Shown: piece after piece, positions 1 to 7,902 of the stretch
Layout: the number at the start of each line of letters is the position of its first letter
Numbering within the stretch: the first letter of the stretch is position 1
Assembly (NCBI RefSeq): GCF_002366715.1
Contig: NZ_DFBS01000005.1
Span: forward strand, 30,289-94,288
DNA length: 64,000 nucleotides
Source: Halomonas sp. UBA3074
Lineage (GTDB): Bacteria; Pseudomonadota; Gammaproteobacteria; Pseudomonadales; Halomonadaceae
Reading direction: 5' to 3'
Translations under genes and position numbers: made by a program
The notes under the pieces: model-generated
Database searches by the model: none
The model's input: only the letters and a program-made list of their open reading frames with translations
What the model was told of the DNA's origin: nothing

Positions 1-24
1 GTCAAAGCGGTCGGGATAATTCAA
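1..24 (-). CDS. mnmG: MnmG (GidA) N-terminus, partial
   Basis: Only the first codons are inside the window. The minus strand reads TTG then N-Y-P-D-R-F-D, which matches the conserved start of the tRNA uridine-5-carboxymethylaminomethyl modification enzyme MnmG (E. coli begins M-F-Y-P-D-P-F-D). MnmG works with MnmE, found here at 14.2-15.5 kb, on the wobble uridine. The TTG at 24 has a GAGG-like ribosome site just upstream. An in-frame ATG at 84 would add 20 residues and is the alternative start. The identification rests on about eight residues, but the neighbouring DnaA-box-rich DNA fits the classic gidA/oriC arrangement. Confidence 0.7.
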
Positions 25-119
25 GAGGCACCTCGTCTTGCGCCTTTCGGCACGGATGATGTGGCCAGGGCAGTTCTCAGACATGGCCACCTTAGATCAA
101 TGAGCCGGCAAGTATAAAC

Positions 120-525
120 CCCCTGTGGGTAACCGTCAGGTTTTTCCACACCTCGAATGGCTTAACAGCCTCTATTAATAACAACATAAATATAAAATAA
201 AAGAAGTTCTATAAATGTTGTAATTACTAGTGTGGACAAATTCTGTGTATAAGCGAATTATTACTAATAATTTCATTGGTTTATATTGTTGACTTCTACG
301 TGTTTGAAAGCGGGAGTGCCTGGGTAGAAGGGGTGCTAAGCCTGTGGATGGAATAGGGCTTTATCCACAGAAGCATTTAAGCACGGCTTATCCACTGTCC
401 AGTACCTGTGTTGTTACCGCACCTGTGTACAAGCGATTCATCGGCGCTATAAAAGCCAATCGGCGCTTATGGCAAGCCTTACAAGGGTATAGAGGCGCTA
501 AGTAAAAAAAGTTTATCCACAGGCA
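120..525. other. DnaA-box cluster with AT-rich stretch; candidate oriC next to mnmG
   Basis: The region between mnmG and the ABC operon has no gene. It contains two perfect DnaA boxes TTATCCACA (361-369 and 513-521), a TTATACACA on the minus strand (244-252) and a TTTTCCACA (142-150). All four fit the TTWTNCACA consensus. One-mismatch boxes lie at 231-239, 388-396 and 424-432. An AT-rich stretch at about 170-300 could be an unwinding element. In E. coli and Vibrio oriC lies beside gidA/mnmG, so this is a credible origin or an origin half. GATC sites are scarce here. Confidence 0.55.
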
Positions 526-552
526 AAAAAAAGCCTGTCGAGTCGACAGGCC
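525..552 (-). terminator. Rho-independent terminator of the ABC operon
   Basis: On the minus strand a 9-bp stem (arms 533-541 and 543-551) is followed by eight T residues (525-532). The near-continuous palindrome lies 50 bases after the stop of the ABC ATPase gene, so it should end that transcript. It also separates that transcript from the DnaA-box region. Confidence 0.85.
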
Positions 553-603
553 GGTACTTAAAAATGATTTAAAGACAATTTATAGCGCTATGAACCCATT
601 TTT

Positions 604-1374
604 TTAATGTTTCAGCACGCGCGCTAGGAAGGATTGGGTGCGTTCATGTTGTGGTGAATCGAATAGCGTTTCAGGCGATCCTTGCTCGGTGATTTCGCCT
701 TTATGGATAAATATCACGCGGTCAGCCACTTCACGAGCAAAGCCCATTTCATGAGTGACGATGACCATGGTCATGCCCTCTTTAGCCAACTCACGCATGG
801 CATCCAACACTTCACCGATCATCTCCGGGTCAAGCGCCGAGGTAGGCTCGTCAAACAGCATCAGCCGGGGCTCCATGGCCAGGGCGCGTGCCAAGGCCAC
901 TCGCTGCTGCTGCCCCCCTGAGAGCTGGTTAGGATACTTATCAGCCTGGTCGGCGATACCGACCCTGTCTAGCAGTCGCTTAGCGTTGTTTTTGGCGTCT
1001 TCAAGGATTAAACCGCGCACTTTAACCGGCGCCAAGGTGACGTTGTCGATAACGCTGAGGTGGGGAAATAAATTGAATTGCTGAAACACCATGCCCACTT
1101 CGGTGCGGATCGTTTGCAGTGCTTGCGTACTTTTTCCGTAGGGAAGCAACTCGTTATCGTCGACCACCAAACTGCCTGATTGGAATTCTTCTAGGCCATT
1201 AATACAGCGAATTAACGTGGATTTGCCTGAACCACTGGCGCCGATAATCACCACCACTTCGCCTGGGATAATTTCTAAATCAATGCCATTAAGTACGTGC
1301 AGAGCGCCAAAGTGTTTATTGAGCTGCTGCATACGCACAATGGGTTGGGTTGCGTTGTCCATTGTATCGCTCAT
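604..1374 (-). CDS. Polar amino acid ABC transporter, ATP-binding protein
   Basis: This is a 256-residue cytoplasmic ATPase of the GlnQ/HisP family that would drive amino acid import. Visible motifs are Walker A GASGSGKS (45-52), the Q-loop around Q98, signature LSGGQQQR (151-158), Walker B LMLFDEPT (171-178) and the switch histidine H208. The length is typical. It is the last gene of a minus-strand operon, 11 bases after the permease and followed by a strong terminator. An internal ATG at residue 5 could be the true start. The substrate cannot be read from the sequence; the family covers glutamine, glutamate, histidine, arginine and cystine. Confidence 0.93.
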   Translation of the reverse strand: MSDTMDNATQPIVRMQQLNKHFGALHVLNGIDLEIIPGEVVVIIGASGSGKSTLIRCINGLEEFQSGSLVVDDNELLPYGKSTQALQTIRTEVGMVFQQFNLFPHLSVIDNVTLAPVKVRGLILEDAKNNAKRLLDRVGIADQADKYPNQLSGGQQQRVALARALAMEPRLMLFDEPTSALDPEMIGEVLDAMRELAKEGMTMVIVTHEMGFAREVADRVIFIHKGEITEQGSPETLFDSPQHERTQSFLARVLKH

Positions 1375-1385
1375 TGCCCGTGTCC

Positions 1386-2057
1386 TTATTGTCCGGCCAA
1401 GCCTCTAACTTCAAGCTGGCGAAGGATGATGGAAAGTGTCCAAGTGATGGCTAGATACATTAATGCCACCATGAAGTAGACCTCCAGGGCGGTGAACGTG
1501 GTGGAGATATAAATTTGCCCCTGACGCACCAACTCACCGACGCCGATCACTGAGAATAGTGAGGTGTCTTTAATACTTATAATGCCCTGGTTACCCAGTG
1601 AGGGGATCATCCGGCGAAAGGCTTGAGGCCATATCACATAGCGGAAGGACTGTGTCCGCGAGAGGCCTAAGGAAAGCGATGCTTCGCCTTGACCGCGCTC
1701 AATCGACTGTACGCCGCCTCGAACGATTTCGGAGATGTAAGCGCCTGAGTTGACCGCAATGGCGGCAATACCGGCGACTAAAGGATTAATCGGGGAACCA
1801 AGCAACTGCGGTAAGCCGTAAAAAATAAACAGTACTTGGACCAGGATGGGCGTGCCGCGAAATACTTCGATATAAAAAATCGCAGGCCAGCGTAGCCAGC
1901 GCAGTCGGCTAATGCGCAACAGGCCAAAGAAAATGCCGATAAAAAAACCGATGGCGAGGCCACCAAAAGAGATCAGTAACGTCCAGGGGATCCCTGGCAG
2001 TAGGTAGGGAATAGACCCAAACGCTGCCGACCAATCAAACTGAAAATTGACGTCCAC
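1386..2057 (-). CDS. Polar amino acid ABC transporter, permease
   Basis: This 223-residue inner-membrane protein of the HisM/GlnP family has about five hydrophobic segments. It carries the EAA-type loop (E-A-S-L-S-L-G-L-S near residue 130) that docks the ATPase. It starts with GTG at 2057, preceded by AGGAGT at good spacing, so GTG is preferred over later codons. Only one permease gene is present, which implies a homodimeric pore with the ATPase downstream. The 116-base gap to the upstream binding-protein gene holds a GC-rich hairpin that probably lowers permease expression relative to the binding protein. Confidence 0.92.
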   Translation of the reverse strand: MDVNFQFDWSAAFGSIPYLLPGIPWTLLISFGGLAIGFFIGIFFGLLRISRLRWLRWPAIFYIEVFRGTPILVQVLFIFYGLPQLLGSPINPLVAGIAAIAVNSGAYISEIVRGGVQSIERGQGEASLSLGLSRTQSFRYVIWPQAFRRMIPSLGNQGIISIKDTSLFSVIGVGELVRQGQIYISTTFTALEVYFMVALMYLAITWTLSIILRQLEVRGLAGQ

Positions 2058-2112
2058 GCGGTGACTCCTGAATCAAAGAGAGACGATGAGCAAAAGCATT
2101 TAACAAACGCAG

Positions 2113-2143
2113 CAGGGCCGGGGGTTGTGGCCGCCCGGCCCTG
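2113..2143 (-). other. Intercistronic GC-rich hairpin
   Basis: A perfect 10-bp stem (arms 2113-2122 and 2134-2143) sits between the binding-protein gene and the permease gene. It has no T-tract. Hairpins in this position commonly stabilise the upstream message or partly stop transcription, giving excess periplasmic binding protein. The role here is inferred from position. Confidence 0.6.
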
Positions 2144-2173
2144 TCATCGCGCTATGCTGTTAGCAGGTGAGGC

Positions 2174-2947
2174 TTACTCTTCGCTAGGCGCTTCACCAAA
2201 CCATTTGGCATAAATTTCATCGTAGGTGCCGTCTTCTTTCATCGCAGCGAGTGCTTCGTTGGTGGGTTCTACCCATTCGCTGCCTTTATGAAAAACGATG
2301 CCGTACTGTTGGCCTTCATAAAGCGGGCCGACGACTTTTGTACGCCCTTCACCGCGGGTTTGTGCGAAGTAGGAGACGTTGGGCGCATCGTAAAAGACAG
2401 CATCGACGTTACGGCCCAGAAGCGCCATGTACATATCGCTCATAGCGGGGTAAGGCGTAATATCGGCGTCTTCACCCAGTTCTTGCTGCAGGTAGTCGTA
2501 GCTCGTGGAACCAATACGTGTGGCGATGGAGAGATCGGCGAGATCCTCGATGGTTTCAACATCGTCGTTGTCGGCACGAACAATGATTTTTAACCCGGAA
2601 TCGTAGTAGGGGTCGGAGAAATCAACGATTTCAGCACGCTCTTCGGTAATGGTCGTACCGGCAATCGCGATTTCTTGGCTGCCGGTCTGCACGGCAGGAA
2701 TGATGCCGGCGAATTCCATCGTGGTGAGGTTGACTTCAAAGCCTGCGCGTTTGGCAACTTCATTGATGATGTCCATGTCGAAGCCGACCATTTCGCCGGT
2801 TTCTTGGTCCATCATTTCAAAGGGAACAAAGCTTGGGTCCGTTACCACGTTTACCGAGGGCGTTTGCGCCATGGCGGTAGCGCTGCCTAGTCCCAGTGCA
2901 AGAGCGAGTGTGGTTTTTGTAATGCTGATGGGTAATGCAACTTTCAT
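2174..2947 (-). CDS. Amino acid ABC transporter, periplasmic binding protein
   Basis: This is a 257-residue family 3 solute-binding protein. Residues 1-27 form a clear signal peptide ending A-M-A-Q, consistent with periplasmic export. The mature part shows family motifs such as DPSFVPFEM, GEMVGFDMDI and G-T-T-I-T-E-E-R near the ligand pocket. The C-terminus is acidic, as is common in moderately halophilic bacteria. It is the first gene of the three-gene uptake operon, with GGGGA upstream of the ATG. An 18-bp palindrome lies in its leader and may be its operator. The ligand is a polar amino acid by family; its identity is unknown. Confidence 0.92.
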   Translation of the reverse strand: MKVALPISITKTTLALALGLGSATAMAQTPSVNVVTDPSFVPFEMMDQETGEMVGFDMDIINEVAKRAGFEVNLTTMEFAGIIPAVQTGSQEIAIAGTTITEERAEIVDFSDPYYDSGLKIIVRADNDDVETIEDLADLSIATRIGSTSYDYLQQELGEDADITPYPAMSDMYMALLGRNVDAVFYDAPNVSYFAQTRGEGRTKVVGPLYEGQQYGIVFHKGSEWVEPTNEALAAMKEDGTYDEIYAKWFGEAPSEE

Positions 2948-2986
2948 AAGTTTCCCCGTGATTTATATGGCTAGTCGTCAGTATCA

Positions 2987-3004
2987 GAGCGAAATATTTC
3001 GCTC
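2987..3004. promoter_or_regulatory. 18-bp perfect palindrome upstream of the ABC operon
   Basis: GAGCGAAATATTTCGCTC is a perfect palindrome 40 bases upstream of the binding-protein start codon. Its length and position suit a dimeric repressor or activator site for the amino acid uptake operon. It does not match a site I can name with confidence. Confidence 0.45.
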
Positions 3005-3095
3005 GAATACCCTGGTAAGCCGTTATTGACCTATCAACCTTGGCGAGAAACCGTCAGGTCGTCAAGTCACGGGGAGCGCTGCGGGCCAACGCTGT

Positions 3096-3449
3096 TTAGA
3101 CCATAAAGGAAGCGCCACACCCACAAGTAGTGGTGGCGTTGGGGTTTTGAACGCGAAAACGTGCCCCGGCCAAGCCCTCTTCGTAGTCGACGGTTGAGCC
3201 TACCAAGTATTGATAGGAGAGTGGATCCACCACTAGCGCAGCCTCACCGAACTCAATCACGGTATCATCATCGGCAACGTTGTCGGCAAAGTCGAAGCCG
3301 TACTGAAAACCGGAACAGCCGCCACCGGTGACGTAGACCCGCAGTTTAAGGGATGGGTTATTCTCTTCTGCAATCAGCGCATTGATGCGTTTGCGCGCGC
3401 TATCAGAGAGCAGTAGTGGGGTTGGAACAAAGGCTTCTGCACCGCTCAT
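3096..3449 (-). CDS. erpA: Iron-sulfur cluster insertion protein ErpA
   Basis: This 117-residue A-type carrier delivers Fe-S clusters to apoproteins, such as IspG in isoprenoid synthesis. The three cluster-ligand cysteines are present: C45 in GGGCSGF and C109 and C111 in the C-terminal CGCG. The length matches the family, and GGGAGG precedes the ATG. It lies downstream of argC on the same strand, separated by 103 bases that contain a perfect 14-bp inverted repeat. The nearby radical-SAM gene hemW is another Fe-S protein, but I see no direct link. Confidence 0.94.
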   Translation of the reverse strand: MSGAEAFVPTPLLLSDSARKRINALIAEENNPSLKLRVYVTGGGCSGFQYGFDFADNVADDDTVIEFGEAALVVDPLSYQYLVGSTVDYEEGLAGARFRVQNPNATTTCGCGASFMV

Positions 3450-3505
3450 GGGTACCTCCCGCGAGCTTAAAGAACGAATAAATCGGCATTGGGGGGTGAT
3501 TATGG

Positions 3506-3545
3506 GTAATTCCCAGCAAATTGGTCAACTATTGCTGGGAATTAC
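3506..3545. repeat. Perfect 14-bp inverted repeat between argC and erpA
   Basis: GTAATTCCCAGCAA (3506-3519) is repeated exactly in inverse orientation at 3532-3545 around a 12-base loop. It begins 8 bases after the argC stop and lies about 57 bases before the erpA start. There is no T-tract on either strand, so it is not a classic terminator. It could be an mRNA hairpin protecting or separating the two messages, or an operator for erpA. Confidence 0.6.
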
Positions 3546-3552
3546 TGAAACG

Positions 3553-4587
3553 TTAGGGCATCAGTGCTGGTGCGGTAAGCCCGGTGTTCTCGTCAAAACC
3601 AAACATCAAGTTGAGGTTTTGTATCGCTTGGCCCGAGGCGCCTTTGACCAAATTATCGATCACCGATAGCACAACGACCGTGTTGCCATTGCCGGGGCGG
3701 TGGACGGCCAAGCGGCAGGTGTTGATACCTTTGACACTGCGGGTTTCGGGATGGCTCCCTGCTGGCATCACATCGACAAACGGCTCATCGGCATAGCGCT
3801 GCTCAAAGAGTGCCTGCAGATCCCCCGGTTCAGCGGTCAACTGGCTGTAAAGGGTGGCGTGAATGCCACGGATCATCGGCGTTAAGTGGGGCACAAAGGT
3901 TAACCCAACCGCAGATTGATGGATGTCTCTCAGTCCTTGGCTAATTTCCGGCAGATGACGATGACCTGACGCGCCGTAGGCTTTCATCGATTCGCTGGCT
4001 TCAGCGAGCAGTGACCCCACTTTAGCGCCGCGGCCAGCCCCGGTGACGCCGGATTTGCAGTCAGCAATGAGCTGACTTGGGTCGATGAGGCCTGCTTCCA
4101 ACAGCGGTAGATAACCTAATTGAACCGCCGTGGGATAACAGCCGGGCACTGCAATTAACCGGGCATTTTTGATTTTTTCGCGATGCATCTCTGGCAGCCC
4201 GTAAACGGCTTCTTCTAACAGCGAGGGAGCGCCGTGGGCCTGGTCGTACCAACGGCTCCATTCATCGGCATCGCGCAGCCGGAAGTCGGCCGAGAGATCA
4301 ATCACCCGTGTGCCGTTATCGAGAAGCTCGCCCGCCAGGGCGTGGGCAACACCGTGGGGCGTGGCAAAGAACACCGCGTCCATGGCGCCCAGCAGTTTGG
4401 CATCCGGCTCGCTAAAGGCCAGCGTATCGTAATGGCCGCGCAGGTTGGGATACATATCGCTTACCTTGACGCCAGTTTCCGAGCGCGAAGTAATCGCGGC
4501 CACCTCAACATGAGGGTGCTGGGCGAGTAGCCGCAATAACTCAACGCCGGTGTAACCGGTACCGCCAACAATGCCGACCTTAATCAC
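3553..4587 (-). CDS. argC: N-acetyl-gamma-glutamyl-phosphate reductase
   Basis: This 344-residue NADPH-dependent enzyme catalyses the third step of arginine synthesis, reducing N-acetylglutamyl phosphate to the semialdehyde. The Rossmann motif GIVGGTGYTG is at residues 5-14 and the catalytic cysteine is C150 in VPGCYPTAV. The start is GTG at 4587 with AAGGAG at ideal spacing. The length is typical of the long ArgC class. It is transcribed towards erpA, probably from its own promoter in the 193-base gap shared with the divergent clc gene. No other arginine genes are nearby. Confidence 0.95.
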   Translation of the reverse strand: MIKVGIVGGTGYTGVELLRLLAQHPHVEVAAITSRSETGVKVSDMYPNLRGHYDTLAFSEPDAKLLGAMDAVFFATPHGVAHALAGELLDNGTRVIDLSADFRLRDADEWSRWYDQAHGAPSLLEEAVYGLPEMHREKIKNARLIAVPGCYPTAVQLGYLPLLEAGLIDPSQLIADCKSGVTGAGRGAKVGSLLAEASESMKAYGASGHRHLPEISQGLRDIHQSAVGLTFVPHLTPMIRGIHATLYSQLTAEPGDLQALFEQRYADEPFVDVMPAGSHPETRSVKGINTCRLAVHRPGNGNTVVVLSVIDNLVKGASGQAIQNLNLMFGFDENTGLTAPALMP

Positions 4588-4709
4588 AAATCACTCCTTG
4601 CGAGCTTCGCAAAACATTTTTCAGAACAGGTATTTCATCACAATTTGCACCACCAGCGATGACAACACGCGGTGTTATCAGCCTAAGCGGATTGCTTCGG
4701 GCTGTCGAA

Positions 4710-4730
4710 GTGTATCGGGCTATGATACAC
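4710..4730. promoter_or_regulatory. Inverted repeat upstream of the ClC gene
   Basis: GTGTATC (4710-4716) and GATACAC (4724-4730) form a perfect 7-bp inverted repeat that overlaps a -10-like TATGAT (4721-4726). It lies 51 bases before the clc start, in the divergent argC/clc region. No good -35 is visible at the usual spacing. A repressor site over a promoter is the simplest reading. Confidence 0.35.
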
Positions 4731-4780
4731 AAGAGGACAAATAGATAAGAACACCAAGACCAAAAACAAGGCAGGTCGCT

Positions 4781-6607
4781 GTGGCGCGTTTTTCCCGTTC
4801 GGATTTTACCTTAGAGAGTTTTCGTCGCCAGTTGGCCAACGTCGACGCGCTTCCGCAACTCTGTTTGTTGGGCCTTGTCTCCGGGATCATCACGGGCGCG
4901 GTGATGGTGGCGTTTCGACTGCTCTTGGAAGGCGGCGCCGCCCTCTACATGACCGATGGTGACCCTGAGGCGTTTGAAAGTATGGCGCCTTGGCTACGCG
5001 CGCTTTTACCCATGCTGGCGGTGACGATAGTCGGTGTGCTGCTTTACCGGCAAAAACCGGCAGCGCGCAAGCTGGGGGTTGGTCATGTGATTGAGCGGCT
5101 GACCTACCACCAAGGCCGTTTTCCGTTACGCAACTGGTTAAATCAGTGGTGGGTCGGGGTGGTGGTGGTGCTTGGCGGCCTCTCTGCAGGCCGTGAAGGG
5201 CCAGCGATACATCTAGGCGCAGCAGCGGCCAGCGGGCTAGGGCAGCAGATGCGATTGCCCAATAACAGCCTAAGAGTACTCGTCGCCTGTGGAACGGCGG
5301 CGGCCATCTCCGCCTCTTTTAATACCCCCATTGCGGGGGTGATCTTTGCCATGGAAGTGGTAATGATGGAGTACACCTTGATGAGCTTCATGCCCGTCAT
5401 TCTGGCCTCCACCATGGGCGCACTGGTGGCGCAGTTGGCTTACGGTAATGAACCGGCGTTTCGAATTCCTGAAGTAGCCCTGGGGTCGTTAATCAACCTG
5501 CCCTGGATCGTGCTGACAGGGTTGGTGATCGGCTTGTTGGCCGGTCTGTTTATTCATATTTCACGCAGCCAGCGAATTATGGATTGGCCGCTTTGGCTGC
5601 GCCTTGGGGTCGTGGGGGTTGCCACGGGAGCGGTCGCGTGGTGGTTTCCGCAGGTGCAGGGCATCGGTTATGACAGCGTGGCGGCGGCGCTCAATAACCA
5701 ACTTGAAATTAAAGTATTACTGGCATTGATGATCGCCAAACTGCTGATAACGGCACTGACCGTTGCGGGTGGCATACCGATTGGCATCATTGGCCCGGTA
5801 CTCGTCGTGGGGGCTGCCACTGGGGCGCTGTTTGGTTTGCTAGGCGGTTGGCTGTGGTCAGATAAAGCCGCCGATCCAGGGATTTATGCCATGTTAGGCA
5901 TGGCCGCGATGATGGGGGCGGTGTTACAAGCCCCCCTTGCCGCGCTGATGGCGCTTTTGGAGTTAACCCACACGCCGAGTATCATGCTGCCTGGGATGTT
6001 AACGGTAGTGGTAGCGTGTTTGACCTCACGACAATTGACGGGCTGTGAAGGATTCTTTGTTAGCGCGGTGCGTTATGGGCTGCACCCGCTTCAGCAACCC
6101 TTGATGCAAGCGCTCTCGCGGGTTTCGGTACCGGCGGTGATGGAGCGTCAACTGGTGCGTACCGAGCGGATGATTACGCCCGATCAGGCACGGCTGTTAT
6201 TAGAAACGAACCCGATGTGGTTGGTCATTGAGCGCTCCAGCGAGGAGAAACCGGTGTTAGCCCTCAAGGCGGTTGAATTGGCACGCTGGCTGCTGGAGCA
6301 TGACGAAGCGCTGCAAGGCCAAGCGCCACCTGAGGATGAATTGATTGATCTGCTGGAAATTCCCGGCCAGCGCTTGGAACTGGCGCCGATTGGCTTACAA
6401 GCAACGCTTTCCGAAGCGTTCTTGAAGCTTCAGGATAATGCGCTGGGAGCGCTTTACGTGGTGCACGGCTATCGCCCAAAGCAGCAGCGTATTTCAGGTA
6501 TTATCACCCGTGGCGCCATTGAGCGTTATTATCACTACACAGATCCTCGTGGCGCCGATACGCGTGACAATGATCGCCAAGCGAGTGAGCCACGTGAAAA
6601 GGATTAA
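4781..6607 (+). CDS. ClC-family chloride channel or H+/Cl- antiporter
   Basis: This is a 608-residue polytopic membrane protein. The gating-glutamate motif GREGP is at 137-141 (E139), and a second glutamate follows in FNTPIAGVIFAMEVV (E192), placed like the proton glutamate of E. coli ClcA. The usual first anion-filter motif GSGIP reads GVGHVIE near 99-105, and the later GxFxP motif reads GIIGP (335-339). The filter is therefore non-canonical. The C-terminal 180 residues look like a degenerate CBS-domain pair. The start is GTG with a weak AGG-type ribosome site. hemJ follows after 18 bases, so they are probably co-transcribed. Confidence 0.88.
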   Translation: MARFSRSDFTLESFRRQLANVDALPQLCLLGLVSGIITGAVMVAFRLLLEGGAALYMTDGDPEAFESMAPWLRALLPMLAVTIVGVLLYRQKPAARKLGVGHVIERLTYHQGRFPLRNWLNQWWVGVVVVLGGLSAGREGPAIHLGAAAASGLGQQMRLPNNSLRVLVACGTAAAISASFNTPIAGVIFAMEVVMMEYTLMSFMPVILASTMGALVAQLAYGNEPAFRIPEVALGSLINLPWIVLTGLVIGLLAGLFIHISRSQRIMDWPLWLRLGVVGVATGAVAWWFPQVQGIGYDSVAAALNNQLEIKVLLALMIAKLLITALTVAGGIPIGIIGPVLVVGAATGALFGLLGGWLWSDKAADPGIYAMLGMAAMMGAVLQAPLAALMALLELTHTPSIMLPGMLTVVVACLTSRQLTGCEGFFVSAVRYGLHPLQQPLMQALSRVSVPAVMERQLVRTERMITPDQARLLLETNPMWLVIERSSEEKPVLALKAVELARWLLEHDEALQGQAPPEDELIDLLEIPGQRLELAPIGLQATLSEAFLKLQDNALGALYVVHGYRPKQQRISGIITRGAIERYYHYTDPRGADTRDNDRQASEPREKD

Positions 6608-6625
6608 TCATTTTAAGGAGCAACA

Positions 6626-7057
6626 ATGTACCTATGGGTGAAGGCCATTCACTTAATGGCGGTGGTGACCTGGTTTGCCGCCCTGTTTTATTTGCCCCGT
6701 TTGTATGTCTACCACGCGACTGCGCGCGACCAGGGTGATGAGCAGGCGATAACGTATTTCAAAACCATGGAGCGCAAGCTTTACCGTGGCATTATGACGC
6801 CATCGATGATAGCGGTGCTGCTGTTTGGTGGGTGGATGCTCTACTTGGTACCCGAATGGTTTAGCCAAGGTTGGATGCACGCCAAACTGGGGCTCGTGGC
6901 GCTACTCATCGCTTATCACCATGTTTGTTTGATCTATTTGAAGCAGTTTGCCCAGGATCGATGCACAAAAAGCCATGTGTTTTTCCGCTGGTTCAACGAA
7001 GCGCCTGTTATCGCACTGGTGGCGATCATTCTGCTCGCCGTTGTGAAGCCCTTTTGA
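6626..7057 (+). CDS. hemJ: Protoporphyrinogen IX oxidase HemJ
   Basis: This 143-residue inner-membrane protein has four hydrophobic helices and fits the HemJ (UPF0093) family, which oxidises protoporphyrinogen IX to protoporphyrin IX in haem synthesis. Family features are an early histidine in WVKAIHLMAVVTWFA (H9), the basic motif ERKLYRGIMTPSM, and a histidine-rich third segment around LIAYHHVCL. An AAGGAG ribosome site precedes the ATG. hemL, which makes 5-aminolevulinate, lies two genes downstream. The stop codon overlaps the start of thiD, giving tight translational coupling. Confidence 0.92.
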   Translation: MYLWVKAIHLMAVVTWFAALFYLPRLYVYHATARDQGDEQAITYFKTMERKLYRGIMTPSMIAVLLFGGWMLYLVPEWFSQGWMHAKLGLVALLIAYHHVCLIYLKQFAQDRCTKSHVFFRWFNEAPVIALVAIILLAVVKPF

Positions 7058-7866
7058 TGCGCCAACCGCTTCCTCCCGTCGTGCTGGTTCTCGCTGGGCA
7101 CGACCCAACGGGCGGCGCTGGATTAGTGGCTGATAGTGAAGCCATTGCTGCCTGTGGTGGCTGGGCGGTAACGATCCCCACTGCGCTAACGGTTCAAAAT
7201 TGCCATAATGTGGCACGCGTGATTCCGGCTGACGCTGGCACGATGCGGCAAATGGCCGAGGCGATTAGCGAGATGCAGGTGGTGGCGATTAAAATCGGAT
7301 TGCTTGCTGATGAAGCGACACTGCGTGCAGCGGAACAGATAGTTCGCCGCTTCCCTGGCATTCCCGTCGTGGCAGACCCGGTGTTTAAGGCCGGGGGGGG
7401 AACTGAGTTATCCACACCTGCTTTGCGTCAGCTGTTCATTGATCGCCTGTTACCGCTTGTGGATATTTTAACACCGAATCGCGCTGAACTGGCCCAACTG
7501 ACGCCCGAGATAGAGGCGCCTTTTGACGATACAGCCCGCGCGGTAGCACTGATGTCACAGGGCTGCCAAGCGATTTTGGTCACCGCGACTGACGAGCCAT
7601 TGCCTGGCAATGATCATCACGTCGTGCACACCCTCCACTCGCCCGATACCACGCGCCAGTGGCAGTGGCCACGTCTGCCTGAGTTGTTTCATGGTTCAGG
7701 CTGTACCTTGGCGGCCGCCATTGCTGCTCGGCTAGCGGTAGGTGAGCGCTTATCAACCGCGTGTGAGCAAGCGCAGCACTTTACTTGGCAAAGCTTGTCA
7801 CAGGGGTTTCAGCCGCCAAGTGGCCAATGCCTGCCCAACCGTTTTTCACGGGCGGTTCGTTTTTAA
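7057..7866 (+). CDS. thiD: Hydroxymethylpyrimidine/phosphomethylpyrimidine kinase
   Basis: This 269-residue PfkB-type kinase phosphorylates HMP and HMP-P in thiamine synthesis. The start is the ATG at 7057, which overlaps the hemJ stop. The frame stays open upstream inside hemJ, but that part is not thiD-like. Visible motifs are AGHDPTGGAGLVAD near the N-terminus, TALTVQNCHNV, DPVFKAGGG, TPNRAE and the anion-hole motif HGSGC near residue 212. The sequence is the variant form common in Pseudomonas-like gammaproteobacteria. No other thi gene is adjacent. The grouping with hemJ and hemL recurs in related genomes as I recall, so the operon is conserved rather than pathway-based. Confidence 0.9.
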   Translation: MRQPLPPVVLVLAGHDPTGGAGLVADSEAIAACGGWAVTIPTALTVQNCHNVARVIPADAGTMRQMAEAISEMQVVAIKIGLLADEATLRAAEQIVRRFPGIPVVADPVFKAGGGTELSTPALRQLFIDRLLPLVDILTPNRAELAQLTPEIEAPFDDTARAVALMSQGCQAILVTATDEPLPGNDHHVVHTLHSPDTTRQWQWPRLPELFHGSGCTLAAAIAARLAVGERLSTACEQAQHFTWQSLSQGFQPPSGQCLPNRFSRAVRF

Positions 7867-7902
7867 TCCTATCTTCTGTATGCCATCGACCGAGAGGATG
7901 AC

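Noticed and set aside
130..3060. ACCGTCAGG-type 9-10-mer at about 130 and about 3050
   Set aside because: The shared stretch is too short to distinguish from chance and has no common context.
6588..6603. CCACGTGAAAAG near the end of the ClC gene as a parS half-site
   Set aside because: It has one half only and lacks the left arm.
6871..7056. Longer thiD start within hemJ
   Set aside because: The extra 62 codons are in the hemJ coding region and show no kinase similarity; the ATG at 7057 overlaps the hemJ stop in the usual coupled way.
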